Assembly (NCBI GenBank): GCA_035798135.1
Contig: JAPFBR010000002.1
Coordinates: 310,001-374,000, forward strand
Direction of reading: 5' to 3'
Length of the DNA stretch: 64,000 nt
Source: Sediminicola sp035798135
GTDB lineage: Bacteria; Bacteroidota; Bacteroidia; Flavobacteriales; Flavobacteriaceae
The position numbers and the translations under genes are program-made. The notes beneath the pieces are model-generated. The model saw nothing but the letters and a program-made list of their open reading frames with translations. It did not search any database and was not told the DNA's origin. Below are positions 9,698 to 17,032 of the stretch, one piece after another (position 1 is the stretch's first letter; each line of letters opens with the position of its first letter).

Positions 9698-11038
9698 CTA
9701 TCTTTTTTTCCTTTTCGGTTTTTCTGTTTCTGTGGGTAAGGGGCCAGAATGCTGTCCCAAGTGATGTGCCAAAAGCTTATCAATGAGTTCCTCCTTCGTC
9801 AAATGATGGAATACCGTATGAATTTTATTTTTTAAGTCTGGGGAGACCGTATGATTGGGTTTGGTCTTGAATATTTTCTTTGCCCATAATTGTGCATTGT
9901 TCTCTTCAATACTCTGGGCATCTGCTTTTTTATAGGCCTTAAAAGAGATTCCCAAAACTTCTTCAAATTCCTTTAAATCTTCCTCTTCCTCTTTTTGAAG
10001 GATGGTAAGGGAAAGTCCTTCGGCCCCTGCCCTAGCGGTACGACCACTTCTATGGACATAGGTTTCAAAAACGTCCGGAAGGTGGTAATTGACCACATAG
10101 GAGATTTCTTTGACATCTATACCTCTTGCGGCAAGATCTGTGGCGACCAAAATACGGATGTTACCTTCCCTGAACTGGCCCATTATGCGGTCCCTTATTG
10201 GCTGCGACAAACTTCCGTGCAATGCGCCAGAGGAGAACTTATTGATGGCCAGGTTTTTCGCAAGCTTGTTTACTGCAGCCTTGGTCTTACAGAATATGAT
10301 GCCCCTTTCCCCTTCTTTAGCGTTTAGAAAGTGCATGAGTATGTCCAATTTTTCAATGGGTTCCACAATCATAAACCTGTGGTCTATTCCTTGATGTCCC
10401 ACTGTTTCCATATCGGAACTTACCTGCACCACATGTTTGGACATATAGTTCTGAATAAGTTGTTTTATGGTTCCGGGCATGGTAGCGGTAAACAAAAATG
10501 TCCTTCTTTTTTTAGGCAGTTCCGCAACTATTTCGTCCAAGCCTTCTTTAAGGGAAGTGACCATTTCATCAGCTTCATCAAGCACTAAGTAGTTGGCTTT
10601 GGAAATGTCGATAGCCTTGCGTTTGATCAGATCAATCAATCTTCCAGGGGTGGCCACCACAATATGGGTGTCCTTGGTCAATCGTTCTATTTGTGGCTTT
10701 ATGGGTATTCCGCCGCATATGGAAGCCATGGAAACTGTTGGTAGATGGGTGGCAAATGAAACCAAGTTGTTGTATATCTGTTGGCCCAATTCTCTAGTTG
10801 GCGCAATAACCACAGCTTGTATACTGGAATTTTCCACATCAATCAATTGCAATAACGGTAATCCAAAAGCAGCTGTTTTACCTGTTCCTGTTTTGGCCAA
10901 ACCAACAAAATCATCTTTTTGTTGTAACAAAACAGGGATAGTTTTTTGTTGGATATCTGTGGGGGAGGATATTTGAAGTTCGGCCAGACTTTTTTGAAGC
11001 TGGCTATTGATTCCTAAATCGGCAAACTGTTTTGACAT
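9698..11038 (-). CDS. DEAD-box RNA helicase
   Basis: ATP-dependent RNA helicase of the RhlE/DeaD group. Canonical motifs: AKTGTGKT, PTRELG, ATPGR, DEAD, TATMP (motif III is TAT), RGIDV, HRSGRTAR. The C-terminal extension (~90 residues) ends in a basic tail PKRKKR. The start is placed at ATG 11038 (MSKQFADLGI), which opens the Q-motif region as in homologues; an in-frame ATG at 11086 would add 16 residues of no family likeness. A hairpin with a U-run lies ~120 nt upstream of the start. Possible roles are ribosome assembly or RNA decay, especially in cold. Confidence 0.93.
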   Translation of the reverse strand: MSKQFADLGINSQLQKSLAELQISSPTDIQQKTIPVLLQQKDDFVGLAKTGTGKTAAFGLPLLQLIDVENSSIQAVVIAPTRELGQQIYNNLVSFATHLPTVSMASICGGIPIKPQIERLTKDTHIVVATPGRLIDLIKRKAIDISKANYLVLDEADEMVTSLKEGLDEIVAELPKKRRTFLFTATMPGTIKQLIQNYMSKHVVQVSSDMETVGHQGIDHRFMIVEPIEKLDILMHFLNAKEGERGIIFCKTKAAVNKLAKNLAINKFSSGALHGSLSQPIRDRIMGQFREGNIRILVATDLAARGIDVKEISYVVNYHLPDVFETYVHRSGRTARAGAEGLSLTILQKEEEEDLKEFEEVLGISFKAYKKADAQSIEENNAQLWAKKIFKTKPNHTVSPDLKNKIHTVFHHLTKEELIDKLLAHHLGQHSGPLPTETEKPKRKKR

Positions 11039-11153
11039 CAATTTTAATTTTTGCAAAGATAGGCACTCTAAGGTTGTAGAAGTCATAGAATCTATAATAG
11101 AATCAAATGGAGCTCTTTAAGTCGTTCCAATTATCGGGAAGAATCACTTATTT

Positions 11154-11190
11154 GCAAAAAACCTCGATCTCCAATTGGATAACCGAGGTT
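11154..11190 (-). terminator. Terminator-like hairpin in the DEAD-box leader
   Basis: On the minus strand AACCTCG (11190-11184) pairs with CGAGGTT (11166-11160), enclosing a 17-nt loop that itself contains the palindrome TCCAATTGGA, followed by a run of six U. The position, ~120 nt before the helicase start codon and after the FKBP terminator, suggests an attenuator or a leader-RNA end rather than a simple operon terminator. Seven stem pairs only, so moderate support. Confidence 0.45.
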
Positions 11191-11428
11191 AAAAGATGAA
11201 ATATTCTTTCTTAATTAATCTGTTATTGTTATTGCTCCAGTCATAACTGTGTGAAATTCACAGTTGTAATATAAGGTATCAGGGACGTCTGTGGCAATTT
11301 GTAATATTTTGGAGTCACAAAATTAATGAATTCTACTATTTAGAAATTGATGTAGGTCATTATCTCCTGTTAAAAGTGCTGGAAGTTAGTGTTTTATGAA
11401 ATACTCATATTTCAAATTAAGCATAAAA

Positions 11429-11456
11429 AAAGACCGTCTGATTATAGACGGTCTTT
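11429..11456 (-). terminator. Rho-independent terminator after FKBP gene
   Basis: Perfect 11-bp inverted repeat AAAGACCGTCT / AGACGGTCTTT with a 6-nt loop (11440-11445), and a seven-base A tract on the left, which is a U tract for minus-strand transcripts. It lies 42 bp beyond the FKBP stop codon. Confidence 0.9.
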
Positions 11457-11497
11457 ACTTATAATTTCAAATCCCTTAAAAATGGGATATATATTTA

Positions 11498-11929
11498 TTA
11501 AGAAGCTATTGCTACAAGAACCAAATCAAAAGTAAGGTCTTGTCCAGCCAATGGATGATTGGCATCTATGATGATATGATCATCTGCAACCTCTGCAACT
11601 CGCAATTGATTTTCTGATCCATCAGGATTTTTTGCCATCAAGCCCATTCCCACTTCGGGTTTAATATCTTCTGGCAAATCTGCTTTACTTACTTTATGGA
11701 ACATTTCTTTGTTGATCTCCCCATAAGCTTCCTCCTTAGGAATGGTAACCGTTTTCTTTTCATTTGGCTCCATATCGATCAATCCTTTTTCAAATCCAGG
11801 AATAAGGCTCCCTTTTCCTAAGGTTATCTTAATAGGCTCACTTTCCAATGAACTATCAAATATTTCACCGTTGCTTAATTTTCCTGTGTAATGTACTTCT
11901 ACTGTGTCATTCTCTTTTACTCTACCCAT
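11498..11929 (-). CDS. FKBP-type peptidyl-prolyl isomerase, SlyD-like
   Basis: Prolyl cis-trans isomerase/chaperone of the cytoplasm. From ATG 11929 it is 143 aa: MGRVKENDTVEVHYTGKL, then the FKBP core GSLIPGFEKGLIDMEPNE, an insert-in-flap domain (residues ~65-120, with YGEINKEMF and HPLAG) and a closing FDLVLVAI strand, as in SlyD. The metal-binding His-rich tail of E. coli SlyD is missing. An in-frame ATG at 11953 would add eight residues, but the family starts at MGRV. A strong terminator follows and a TAnnTTTG box lies 38 nt upstream, so it is monocistronic. Confidence 0.93.
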   Translation of the reverse strand: MGRVKENDTVEVHYTGKLSNGEIFDSSLESEPIKITLGKGSLIPGFEKGLIDMEPNEKKTVTIPKEEAYGEINKEMFHKVSKADLPEDIKPEVGMGLMAKNPDGSENQLRVAEVADDHIIIDANHPLAGQDLTFDLVLVAIAS

Positions 11930-11967
11930 AAATCTATTGTGTCTAGTTTTCAATCATTTAAACAGTA

Positions 11968-11975
11968 CAAACTTA
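11968..11975 (-). promoter_or_regulatory. Candidate -7 box for FKBP gene
   Basis: TAAGTTTG on the minus strand matches the Bacteroidota -7 element TAnnTTTG exactly, 38 nt before ATG 11929. No good TTG at -33 was seen, so support is partial. Confidence 0.4.
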
Positions 11976-12056
11976 TAGGTTCTATATTGCTTAGACGAAT
12001 CATATCCTGTAAATCCCCTGTATTTTAGATAACCTTAACACTAATGTGCCAATTCC

Positions 12057-12091
12057 ATACAAAAGGGGAGCAAATTGCCCCCCTTTTGTAT
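12057..12091. repeat. Perfect 12-bp hairpin in the BLUF/FKBP spacer
   Basis: ATACAAAAGGGG (12057-12068) and CCCCTTTTGTAT (12080-12091) are perfect inverted repeats; inside, GCA/TGC adds three more pairs around an AAT loop. There is no U-run after either end. It lies ~185 bp beyond the BLUF stop, in a gene-free stretch (11930-12274) that otherwise holds only the FKBP promoter box. It could be a terminator without U tract or an RNA-stabilising stem for the BLUF transcript. Confidence 0.6.
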
Positions 12092-12274
12092 ACTTGGTCC
12101 TTTTCTATATTAGTTACTTCTTCCAATTTTCATATTCAAAAACCTTAGCCTACCCATGTTAGAATAAGCTCTTGAATTTGATTTCAACCCTTTTGGGCAT
12201 AGTTGTTAATTTTGGATCAGCCGAATCTTTTTTGTTTAAAGTATACATTTTGTCAACTTTGAAGTGCACTTATC

Positions 12275-12721
12275 CTATTCCAACAAGTTTAATGATCTAT
12301 TGTAGTCCAAAAGTCCTTTAGTTGTTTTCCAAAATTTCTTGGAAGTTGGATTAGGGCCTTGAATGGCGGCTTCCTTATCTAAAAATGAATCCACCAATAA
12401 TTCTATATACTGTAGCTGGTCATTTTGTCCATGGACATTTTTAAAGGCCATGCTCCAATTATTAAATTCACGTTTTTCTATTAGTCCATGTGATAAAAGT
12501 TTCACATTGGTATGCAGTTTGTCCAATGAAATTTTATCAAAGAGGGTTAATACCTTTATCTGGTTCCCTTCCAAATATTGAAGAAATTCTCCTTCATAAT
12601 AAAGTAGACATCCTGAAATGTTATTGGCACTATTAAATAACCGTGACTTTTCCAACAAGACTTCAATTTGTATAAGACTAAGATTGGAAATTGCTTTAGA
12701 TTTATAAACGAGACAAAACAT
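12275..12721 (-). CDS. BLUF-domain blue-light photoreceptor
   Basis: Small flavin (FAD) blue-light sensor; light rearranges hydrogen bonds around the flavin. 148 aa, almost entirely BLUF domain. The photocycle residues are at the exact family spacing (AppA numbering in brackets): Tyr6 (Y21), Asn30 (N45), Gln48 (Q63), Trp89 (W104) and Met91 (M106), in LVYKS, RLFNSANN, FLQYLEG and NWSMAF. About 50 residues follow, probably the capping helices, with no enzymatic output domain. It must therefore signal through a partner protein. It is flanked by FKBP and a cytochrome c gene, neither an obvious effector. Family is clear; output is unknown. Confidence 0.94.
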   Translation of the reverse strand: MFCLVYKSKAISNLSLIQIEVLLEKSRLFNSANNISGCLLYYEGEFLQYLEGNQIKVLTLFDKISLDKLHTNVKLLSHGLIEKREFNNWSMAFKNVHGQNDQLQYIELLVDSFLDKEAAIQGPNPTSKKFWKTTKGLLDYNRSLNLLE

Positions 12722-12863
12722 AGTTGTTTTATTTTTAAGCCGTTATCTTATCTCTAAATTTACCTTTATTACTTTTAAATATAGCACGATTCTAAAATAG
12801 TTATCATTTACCAATGTTGATAATTAGACCTTTAAAATGAATTTACCAGCTGGTTATAGAATT

Positions 12864-13829
12864 CTATTTAAGAGTCAAACCAGATCTTGGCACGTTATGT
12901 CTAACAGGTTCCAAAGTCATTAAAAATGCATAGATAGCCCCAGCCTCTTTGTCTGTAAGTTGCGTATATGGTGTCATAGGGTATCTCAAAGGTACTTCCT
13001 CATCCAATACACCAGTCTTAAGCGCCTTGATAAATTTTTCCTTGGACCAATTGCCTATGCCCGTTTCCTTATCTGGGGTTAAATTGGGAGTCATCATTAT
13101 TTCTCCTTTTTTATTAAGGGGTTTATTCCCACCTGCAAAGTACCCCGCACTATTTTCCGGTACTTGGAAGTCATTGGTCTTAAAATCTGCAGAATGGCAA
13201 GAAAAACAATCCAAATTGTTGGCCAAATACTTCCCCATGGCAATGGAATCTTTTTCATTAGGCAATTCTACAGGCTTAGTGGGATAAGGAAAGGGCTTCC
13301 ATGCCACATGACACAATAATTTAGTTAACATGGAGGGTTTGGTAGGTCTGTCTGGCATAGGGTCGGGGTTAACCATATGATTATCGGATCGTAAGAAGGA
13401 AACTATGGCATTCATATCGCTATCAGCAAGCCCTGGTAATTTTGCCATATATGGCGGGGAATAATTTCCATCCCTTTTAATTCCTGTTCGAAGTAGATAA
13501 ACCAGTTCCGCATCTGTCCAGTCCCCAATACCATATGTCTTGTCCTGGGTAATATTTTGGGAATAAATTTCCCCAAATTCCGAAGGGGCATCCAACATCC
13601 TGGTACCTGTTAGTTTTCCTGTAGCTGAATTCATATGGCAACCGGCACACAACATGCTTACGAGCTTCTGACCGCGTTCAACAGATTCAGGGGTAACAGT
13701 TACTTTGAATTCTGGAATTTCAGCTGTATATGAGGGGATTCCCCTTGCATAAATAAAAATGCCTGTTACAATAAAAATAATGAGAACCGCAAGCACAAGT
13801 TTTCCTAAGATTTTTGCGAATCGTTTCAT
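12864..13829 (-). CDS. Membrane-anchored dihaem cytochrome c
   Basis: Periplasmic electron carrier with two c-type haems. One N-terminal membrane helix (residues ~8-29) is followed by haem site CAGCH (61-65) with a likely axial Met in MLDAPSEFG or PPYMAKLPG, and a second site CFSCH (208-212). The layout resembles the cytochrome subunits of sugar/alcohol dehydrogenases, which have three haems, and of small oxidase-linked cytochromes, but no dehydrogenase is adjacent. 321 aa. Monocistronic; partner unknown. Confidence 0.92.
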   Translation of the reverse strand: MKRFAKILGKLVLAVLIIFIVTGIFIYARGIPSYTAEIPEFKVTVTPESVERGQKLVSMLCAGCHMNSATGKLTGTRMLDAPSEFGEIYSQNITQDKTYGIGDWTDAELVYLLRTGIKRDGNYSPPYMAKLPGLADSDMNAIVSFLRSDNHMVNPDPMPDRPTKPSMLTKLLCHVAWKPFPYPTKPVELPNEKDSIAMGKYLANNLDCFSCHSADFKTNDFQVPENSAGYFAGGNKPLNKKGEIMMTPNLTPDKETGIGNWSKEKFIKALKTGVLDEEVPLRYPMTPYTQLTDKEAGAIYAFLMTLEPVRHNVPRSGLTLK

Positions 13830-13949
13830 AAGGCTATGGAAATTAGTTGTTTAATCTAATTTAGCGAAAAAAATCATAACTAATTTAAATATTTATGCTG
13901 ATAAAAATTAGGTGTTATTGTATCTAAATCCTTAGCTATGAGGCATAAA

Positions 13950-13977
13950 AAAAGGGAAGCTGTAAAGCTTCCCTTTT
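13950..13977 (-). terminator. Rho-independent terminator after OsmC gene
   Basis: 12-bp perfect stem AAAAGGGAAGCT / AGCTTCCCTTTT with a GTAA tetraloop (13962-13965) and an A7 tract on the left (U tract for the minus strand). It lies 24 bp beyond the OsmC stop. Confidence 0.9.
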
Positions 13978-14001
13978 TCTTTTTGAAATATGATTTATCC
14001 T

Positions 14002-14421
14002 TTATTTGTTTAAACTTACGTTCAATACTATGTTCGCTTTCAATAATTTTGAAATGGGACAAACTTCTTTTGCATTTTGTGCGACTTCCTTAAACTTATC
14101 GGCTGTGATTCCAGGTACGGTACCTTTTAAATCCAAAGTTATGGTTGTGACACTTCCGTCCTCAAAACTAACAGTAGCCTCCACATCCAAAGTGTCTGGT
14201 GTAAAACCAGCCTCCCCCAGTAGGAAGCTCAATTGCATGGCAAAACAACCTGCATGGGCTGCTCCCACCAATTCCTCCGGATTGGTCCCCTTGCCATCCT
14301 CAAATCTGGATTTAAATGAATATTGGGTTTTATCCAATACTCCACTAGCTGTAGTTAAATTACCTTTTCCGTCTTTTCCGCTGCCCAACCATTGGGCACT
14401 TGCTTTTCTATTGAATTTCAT
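14002..14421 (-). CDS. OsmC family peroxiredoxin
   Basis: Thiol peroxidase that reduces organic hydroperoxides in the cytoplasm. 139 aa; N-terminal beta sheet (RKASAQWLGSGKDGKGNLTT) and the two redox cysteines at Cys59 (AAHAGCFAMQLS) and Cys121 (EVCPISK), the OsmC-type arrangement. GTNPEELVGAAHAGC is the OsmC signature. It follows the Old Yellow Enzyme gene by 34 bp and ends with a strong terminator, so it is probably the last gene of a DJ-1/OYE/OsmC unit for oxidative or electrophile stress. Confidence 0.94.
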   Translation of the reverse strand: MKFNRKASAQWLGSGKDGKGNLTTASGVLDKTQYSFKSRFEDGKGTNPEELVGAAHAGCFAMQLSFLLGEAGFTPDTLDVEATVSFEDGSVTTITLDLKGTVPGITADKFKEVAQNAKEVCPISKLLKANIVLNVSLNK

Positions 14422-14455
14422 CGATTTAAAATTTAGAATTAAACATTAGTATAAC

Positions 14456-15568
14456 TTATGCTTCTTGGGTTTCTTCAATAGTATTGTAATCCAAGTACCC
14501 TTCTGCACCGCCGGTATAGAAGGTATCCTGATCCCAATCTGCCAGAGAGTGGTTTCTTTCGAAACGTTCCACTAGGTCAGGATTGGAAATATAAGGTTTA
14601 CCAAAAGCGACCAAATCCGCATCCCCACGTTCAATAACAGCGTTCCCTTTTTCCTGGTCAAAGCCATTATTGATCATTAAAGTTCCTTTGTATAAAGGTC
14701 GGTAATGTTTTGCAATTTCACTAATGGCATATGGAAGATTTGAAACATCGGAAAATGGTTCTGACAAATGGATATAGGCTAGATTGTAATCATTTAATTT
14801 TTTGATTATATAATCGAATGTAGGGATGGTCTGTTCATCCATGGTAGATCCGAACGAACCGTGCAATGATGGATTGAACCTCGCCCCTATTTTGTTATCA
14901 GGAAGTTCTTGTTTAATAGCATCCAAGACTTCAAAAAAGAAACGGGCACGATTCTCTATTGAACCACCGTATTCATCTGTTCTTTGGTTAGAAGTAGCAT
15001 TAAAGAATTGATGGAATAAATACCCGTTCGAGGAATGGATCTCTACCCCGTCGAATCCGGCTTTTACCGCATTGGCAGCCGCTTTTCTAAAATCCTCAAC
15101 CGTAGTTTTTATATCCTCGAGGGTCATTGCCCTTGGGGTAACCGTATCTTTAAAACCTTCGGGTGTAAATGTTTTTTCGTTGGGATTGATGGCCGATGGT
15201 GCCAATGGTAATTTCCCTTCGTGAAAATCTGGATGCGACATACGTCCCACGTGCCATAGCTGTATATATATGGTCCCCCCTTTATCATGGACTGCCTTGG
15301 TTACTTTTTTCCAACCTTCCACATGCGCCTCTGTGTAGATACCAGGCGTGTTTATGTACCCGATAGCCTCTTCGGAGACTTGTGATCCCTCTGTAATTAT
15401 TAAACCAGCGGAAGCCCTCTCAGCGTAATATGGAGCGTGTAACTCTCCAGTTGGCTTATTCTCATTGTTTAGGGCTCTTCCCCTTGTCATTGGAGCCATT
15501 ACGACCCTATTTTTTAATTCTAATCCGTTTCTATTGTACGTTTGCAGTAATGCTTGATTCCTATTCAT
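14456..15568 (-). CDS. Old Yellow Enzyme family alkene reductase (NemA-like)
   Basis: FMN-dependent NADPH reductase of alpha,beta-unsaturated carbonyls, maleimides and nitro compounds, in the cytoplasm. 370 aa TIM barrel. Visible active-site residues: Thr28 (APMTRGRALN), the His178/Asn181 substrate-binding pair and Tyr183 in EIHSSNGYLFHQF, plus Arg in NQRTDEYGGS. Only 3 bp separate its start from the stop of the upstream DJ-1/PfpI gene, so they are cotranscribed. Together they suggest detoxification of reactive carbonyls and quinones. Confidence 0.94.
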   Translation of the reverse strand: MNRNQALLQTYNRNGLELKNRVVMAPMTRGRALNNENKPTGELHAPYYAERASAGLIITEGSQVSEEAIGYINTPGIYTEAHVEGWKKVTKAVHDKGGTIYIQLWHVGRMSHPDFHEGKLPLAPSAINPNEKTFTPEGFKDTVTPRAMTLEDIKTTVEDFRKAAANAVKAGFDGVEIHSSNGYLFHQFFNATSNQRTDEYGGSIENRARFFFEVLDAIKQELPDNKIGARFNPSLHGSFGSTMDEQTIPTFDYIIKKLNDYNLAYIHLSEPFSDVSNLPYAISEIAKHYRPLYKGTLMINNGFDQEKGNAVIERGDADLVAFGKPYISNPDLVERFERNHSLADWDQDTFYTGGAEGYLDYNTIEETQEA

Positions 15569-15571
15569 TTC

Positions 15572-16252
15572 TTATTGCAATTTTTTAATTAATAATTCGG
15601 CCACTTTTTGTGAAGAGGCGGGGTTTTGTCCTGTAATCAATAGTCCGTCTTCTAGGGCATAGGGCTTCCAATCCCCTAATTTTGAATAGTTACCTCCATT
15701 TTCTATCAACATATTTTCTACAAGAAAGGGAACAACATCGGTTAATTTCACGGCTTCCTCTTCTCCATTTGTAAAGCCTGTAACATTTTTGCCATTGACA
15801 AGAGGTTTTCCATCTACCCCTTTAATATTTTTCAGAATGGCAGGAGCGTGACATACAAAGGCCACTGGTTTTTTGTGATTGTAAAAAGATTCTATTAAAT
15901 CTTTTGAAGTTTTGTTTTCTACCAAATCCCATAACAAGCCATGTCCCCCAGGATAGAAGACGGCATCAAAATCGTTCTGATTTATGGCATCCAACTTTAA
16001 TGTATTTGCCAGTTTATTCTTGGTCGCTTCGTCCTTGTCAAATCGTTTTGTTGCTTCGGTCGCAGCATCTTCGGTATCACTGTTTGGGTCTATTGGGGGC
16101 TGCCCTCCTTCTTGCGATGCCAATGTTACATTGAAGCCTTTATCTGTTAGAGTATAATATGGGGCAGCAAATTCCTCTACCCAAAAACCAGTTTTATGGC
16201 CTGTTGATCCCATTGCACCATTACTGGTAAGTACGAATAATATATTTTTCAT
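15572..16252 (-). CDS. DJ-1/PfpI family protein (Hsp31-like, type 1 GATase fold)
   Basis: Probable glutathione-independent glyoxalase/protein deglycase of the Hsp31 branch. Started at ATG 16252 (MKNILFVLTS); an upstream ATG at 16279 would overlap the promoter box and adds unrelated residues. Nucleophile Cys134 with His135 (AFVCHAPAIL), Glu26 (FWVEEFAAP) and the GHGLLWDL loop fit Hsp31. 227 aa. First gene of a unit with the alkene reductase (3-bp gap) and probably OsmC. A Crp-type regulator gene sits just upstream on the same strand. Confidence 0.92.
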   Translation of the reverse strand: MKNILFVLTSNGAMGSTGHKTGFWVEEFAAPYYTLTDKGFNVTLASQEGGQPPIDPNSDTEDAATEATKRFDKDEATKNKLANTLKLDAINQNDFDAVFYPGGHGLLWDLVENKTSKDLIESFYNHKKPVAFVCHAPAILKNIKGVDGKPLVNGKNVTGFTNGEEEAVKLTDVVPFLVENMLIENGGNYSKLGDWKPYALEDGLLITGQNPASSQKVAELLIKKLQ

Positions 16253-16276
16253 GAAGTCTTTGTTTTTTATGAGTAA

Positions 16277-16284
16277 CAAAATTA
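16277..16284 (-). promoter_or_regulatory. Candidate -7 box of DJ-1/OYE unit
   Basis: TAATTTTG on the minus strand fits TAnnTTTG, 24 nt before ATG 16252 and 40 nt beyond the stop of the Crp-type regulator. A TTG lies 14 bp further upstream, shorter than the usual spacing, so activator help is possible. Confidence 0.4.
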
Positions 16285-16324
16285 TGCTTTGTACCTCCCA
16301 ATCTCCTTGACCTATGTTAAGAAA

Positions 16325-16906
16325 TCATGGGGATATGACCAATTGTCGTCTTATTCTACTTAAACTTTCGGCCGATACCCCCAAATAATTTGCAATGTCA
16401 TAATTCGCCACACGCTGTTCGATATTCGGATACGTCTTGCAGAATTCCAGATATCTTTCTTTGGTGGATTTTTGTAGGGTAGATAAAATGCGACCTCTCA
16501 GAGATATAAAGGCACCGGTTACCAAGATTCTAAAGTAACGTTCGAATTTAGGTGTGGATTTAAATAATTCCTGGAGATCGTCATATGTAATGGCCAATAG
16601 GACGGAATCTTCTATGGCCTCAACATGCAATTTGGAAGGAACATGGTTGTAAAACGCATCAAAATCCCCGATCCACCAGTTTTCAATGGCAAATTGGATA
16701 ATGTGCTTGTCGCCATTGTCGTCCAAATAATACCCTTTTAAACAACCTTTGACTACGAAATATTCATTTTTGATATAAGACCCAGGTTCAACCAGCCTTT
16801 TTCGTTTGGGAACTTCAACTACAGACAAGACCGATATAAATGTCTCTAGTTCTTCCTTGGTAAGCGAAATGTATTTTTGGACATGTGCAATTATTGCATC
16901 ATTCAT
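16325..16906 (-). CDS. Crp/Fnr family transcriptional regulator
   Basis: 193 aa. N-terminal cyclic-nucleotide-binding-type beta roll (residues ~25-115, with VEPGSYIKNEYFVVKGCLKGY) and a C-terminal winged helix whose recognition helix is YLGVSAESLSRIRRQL. No Fnr-type N-terminal cysteine cluster is present, and the cAMP-binding phosphate cassette is not conserved, as in many Bacteroidota members whose ligand is unknown. It lies upstream of the DJ-1/OYE/OsmC genes on the same strand (gap 72 bp), making it a candidate regulator of them. Confidence 0.9.
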   Translation of the reverse strand: MNDAIIAHVQKYISLTKEELETFISVLSVVEVPKRKRLVEPGSYIKNEYFVVKGCLKGYYLDDNGDKHIIQFAIENWWIGDFDAFYNHVPSKLHVEAIEDSVLLAITYDDLQELFKSTPKFERYFRILVTGAFISLRGRILSTLQKSTKERYLEFCKTYPNIEQRVANYDIANYLGVSAESLSRIRRQLVISP

Positions 16907-17032
16907 AGGGAGGACTGGTTATATCCTCTAAAAGTATCATTTTTGGAAACAAAAACCAACAAGGCGCAATGTTCGGTTTGGTGAACTATGCGCTTTGAAT
17001 GGCAATTAGTACTACGGATTGATATAAATACT

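Larger units (their letters stand above)
11039..11497. other. Leader region between FKBP gene and DEAD-box gene
   Basis: About 460 bp without a gene. It contains, from the right: the FKBP terminator (11429-11456), a 7-bp hairpin AACTGTG/CACAGTT (11245-11251 with 11259-11265), and a hairpin plus U-run (11154-11190). No open frame of note lies in between. Since the FKBP transcript should stop at 11429, the remaining ~380 nt probably contain the promoter and a long 5' leader of the DEAD-box gene. Confidence 0.5.

Noticed and set aside
13880..14062. 60-codon minus-strand frame overlapping the OsmC 3' end
   Set aside because: It runs through the OsmC terminator hairpin and out of frame with a well-supported gene.
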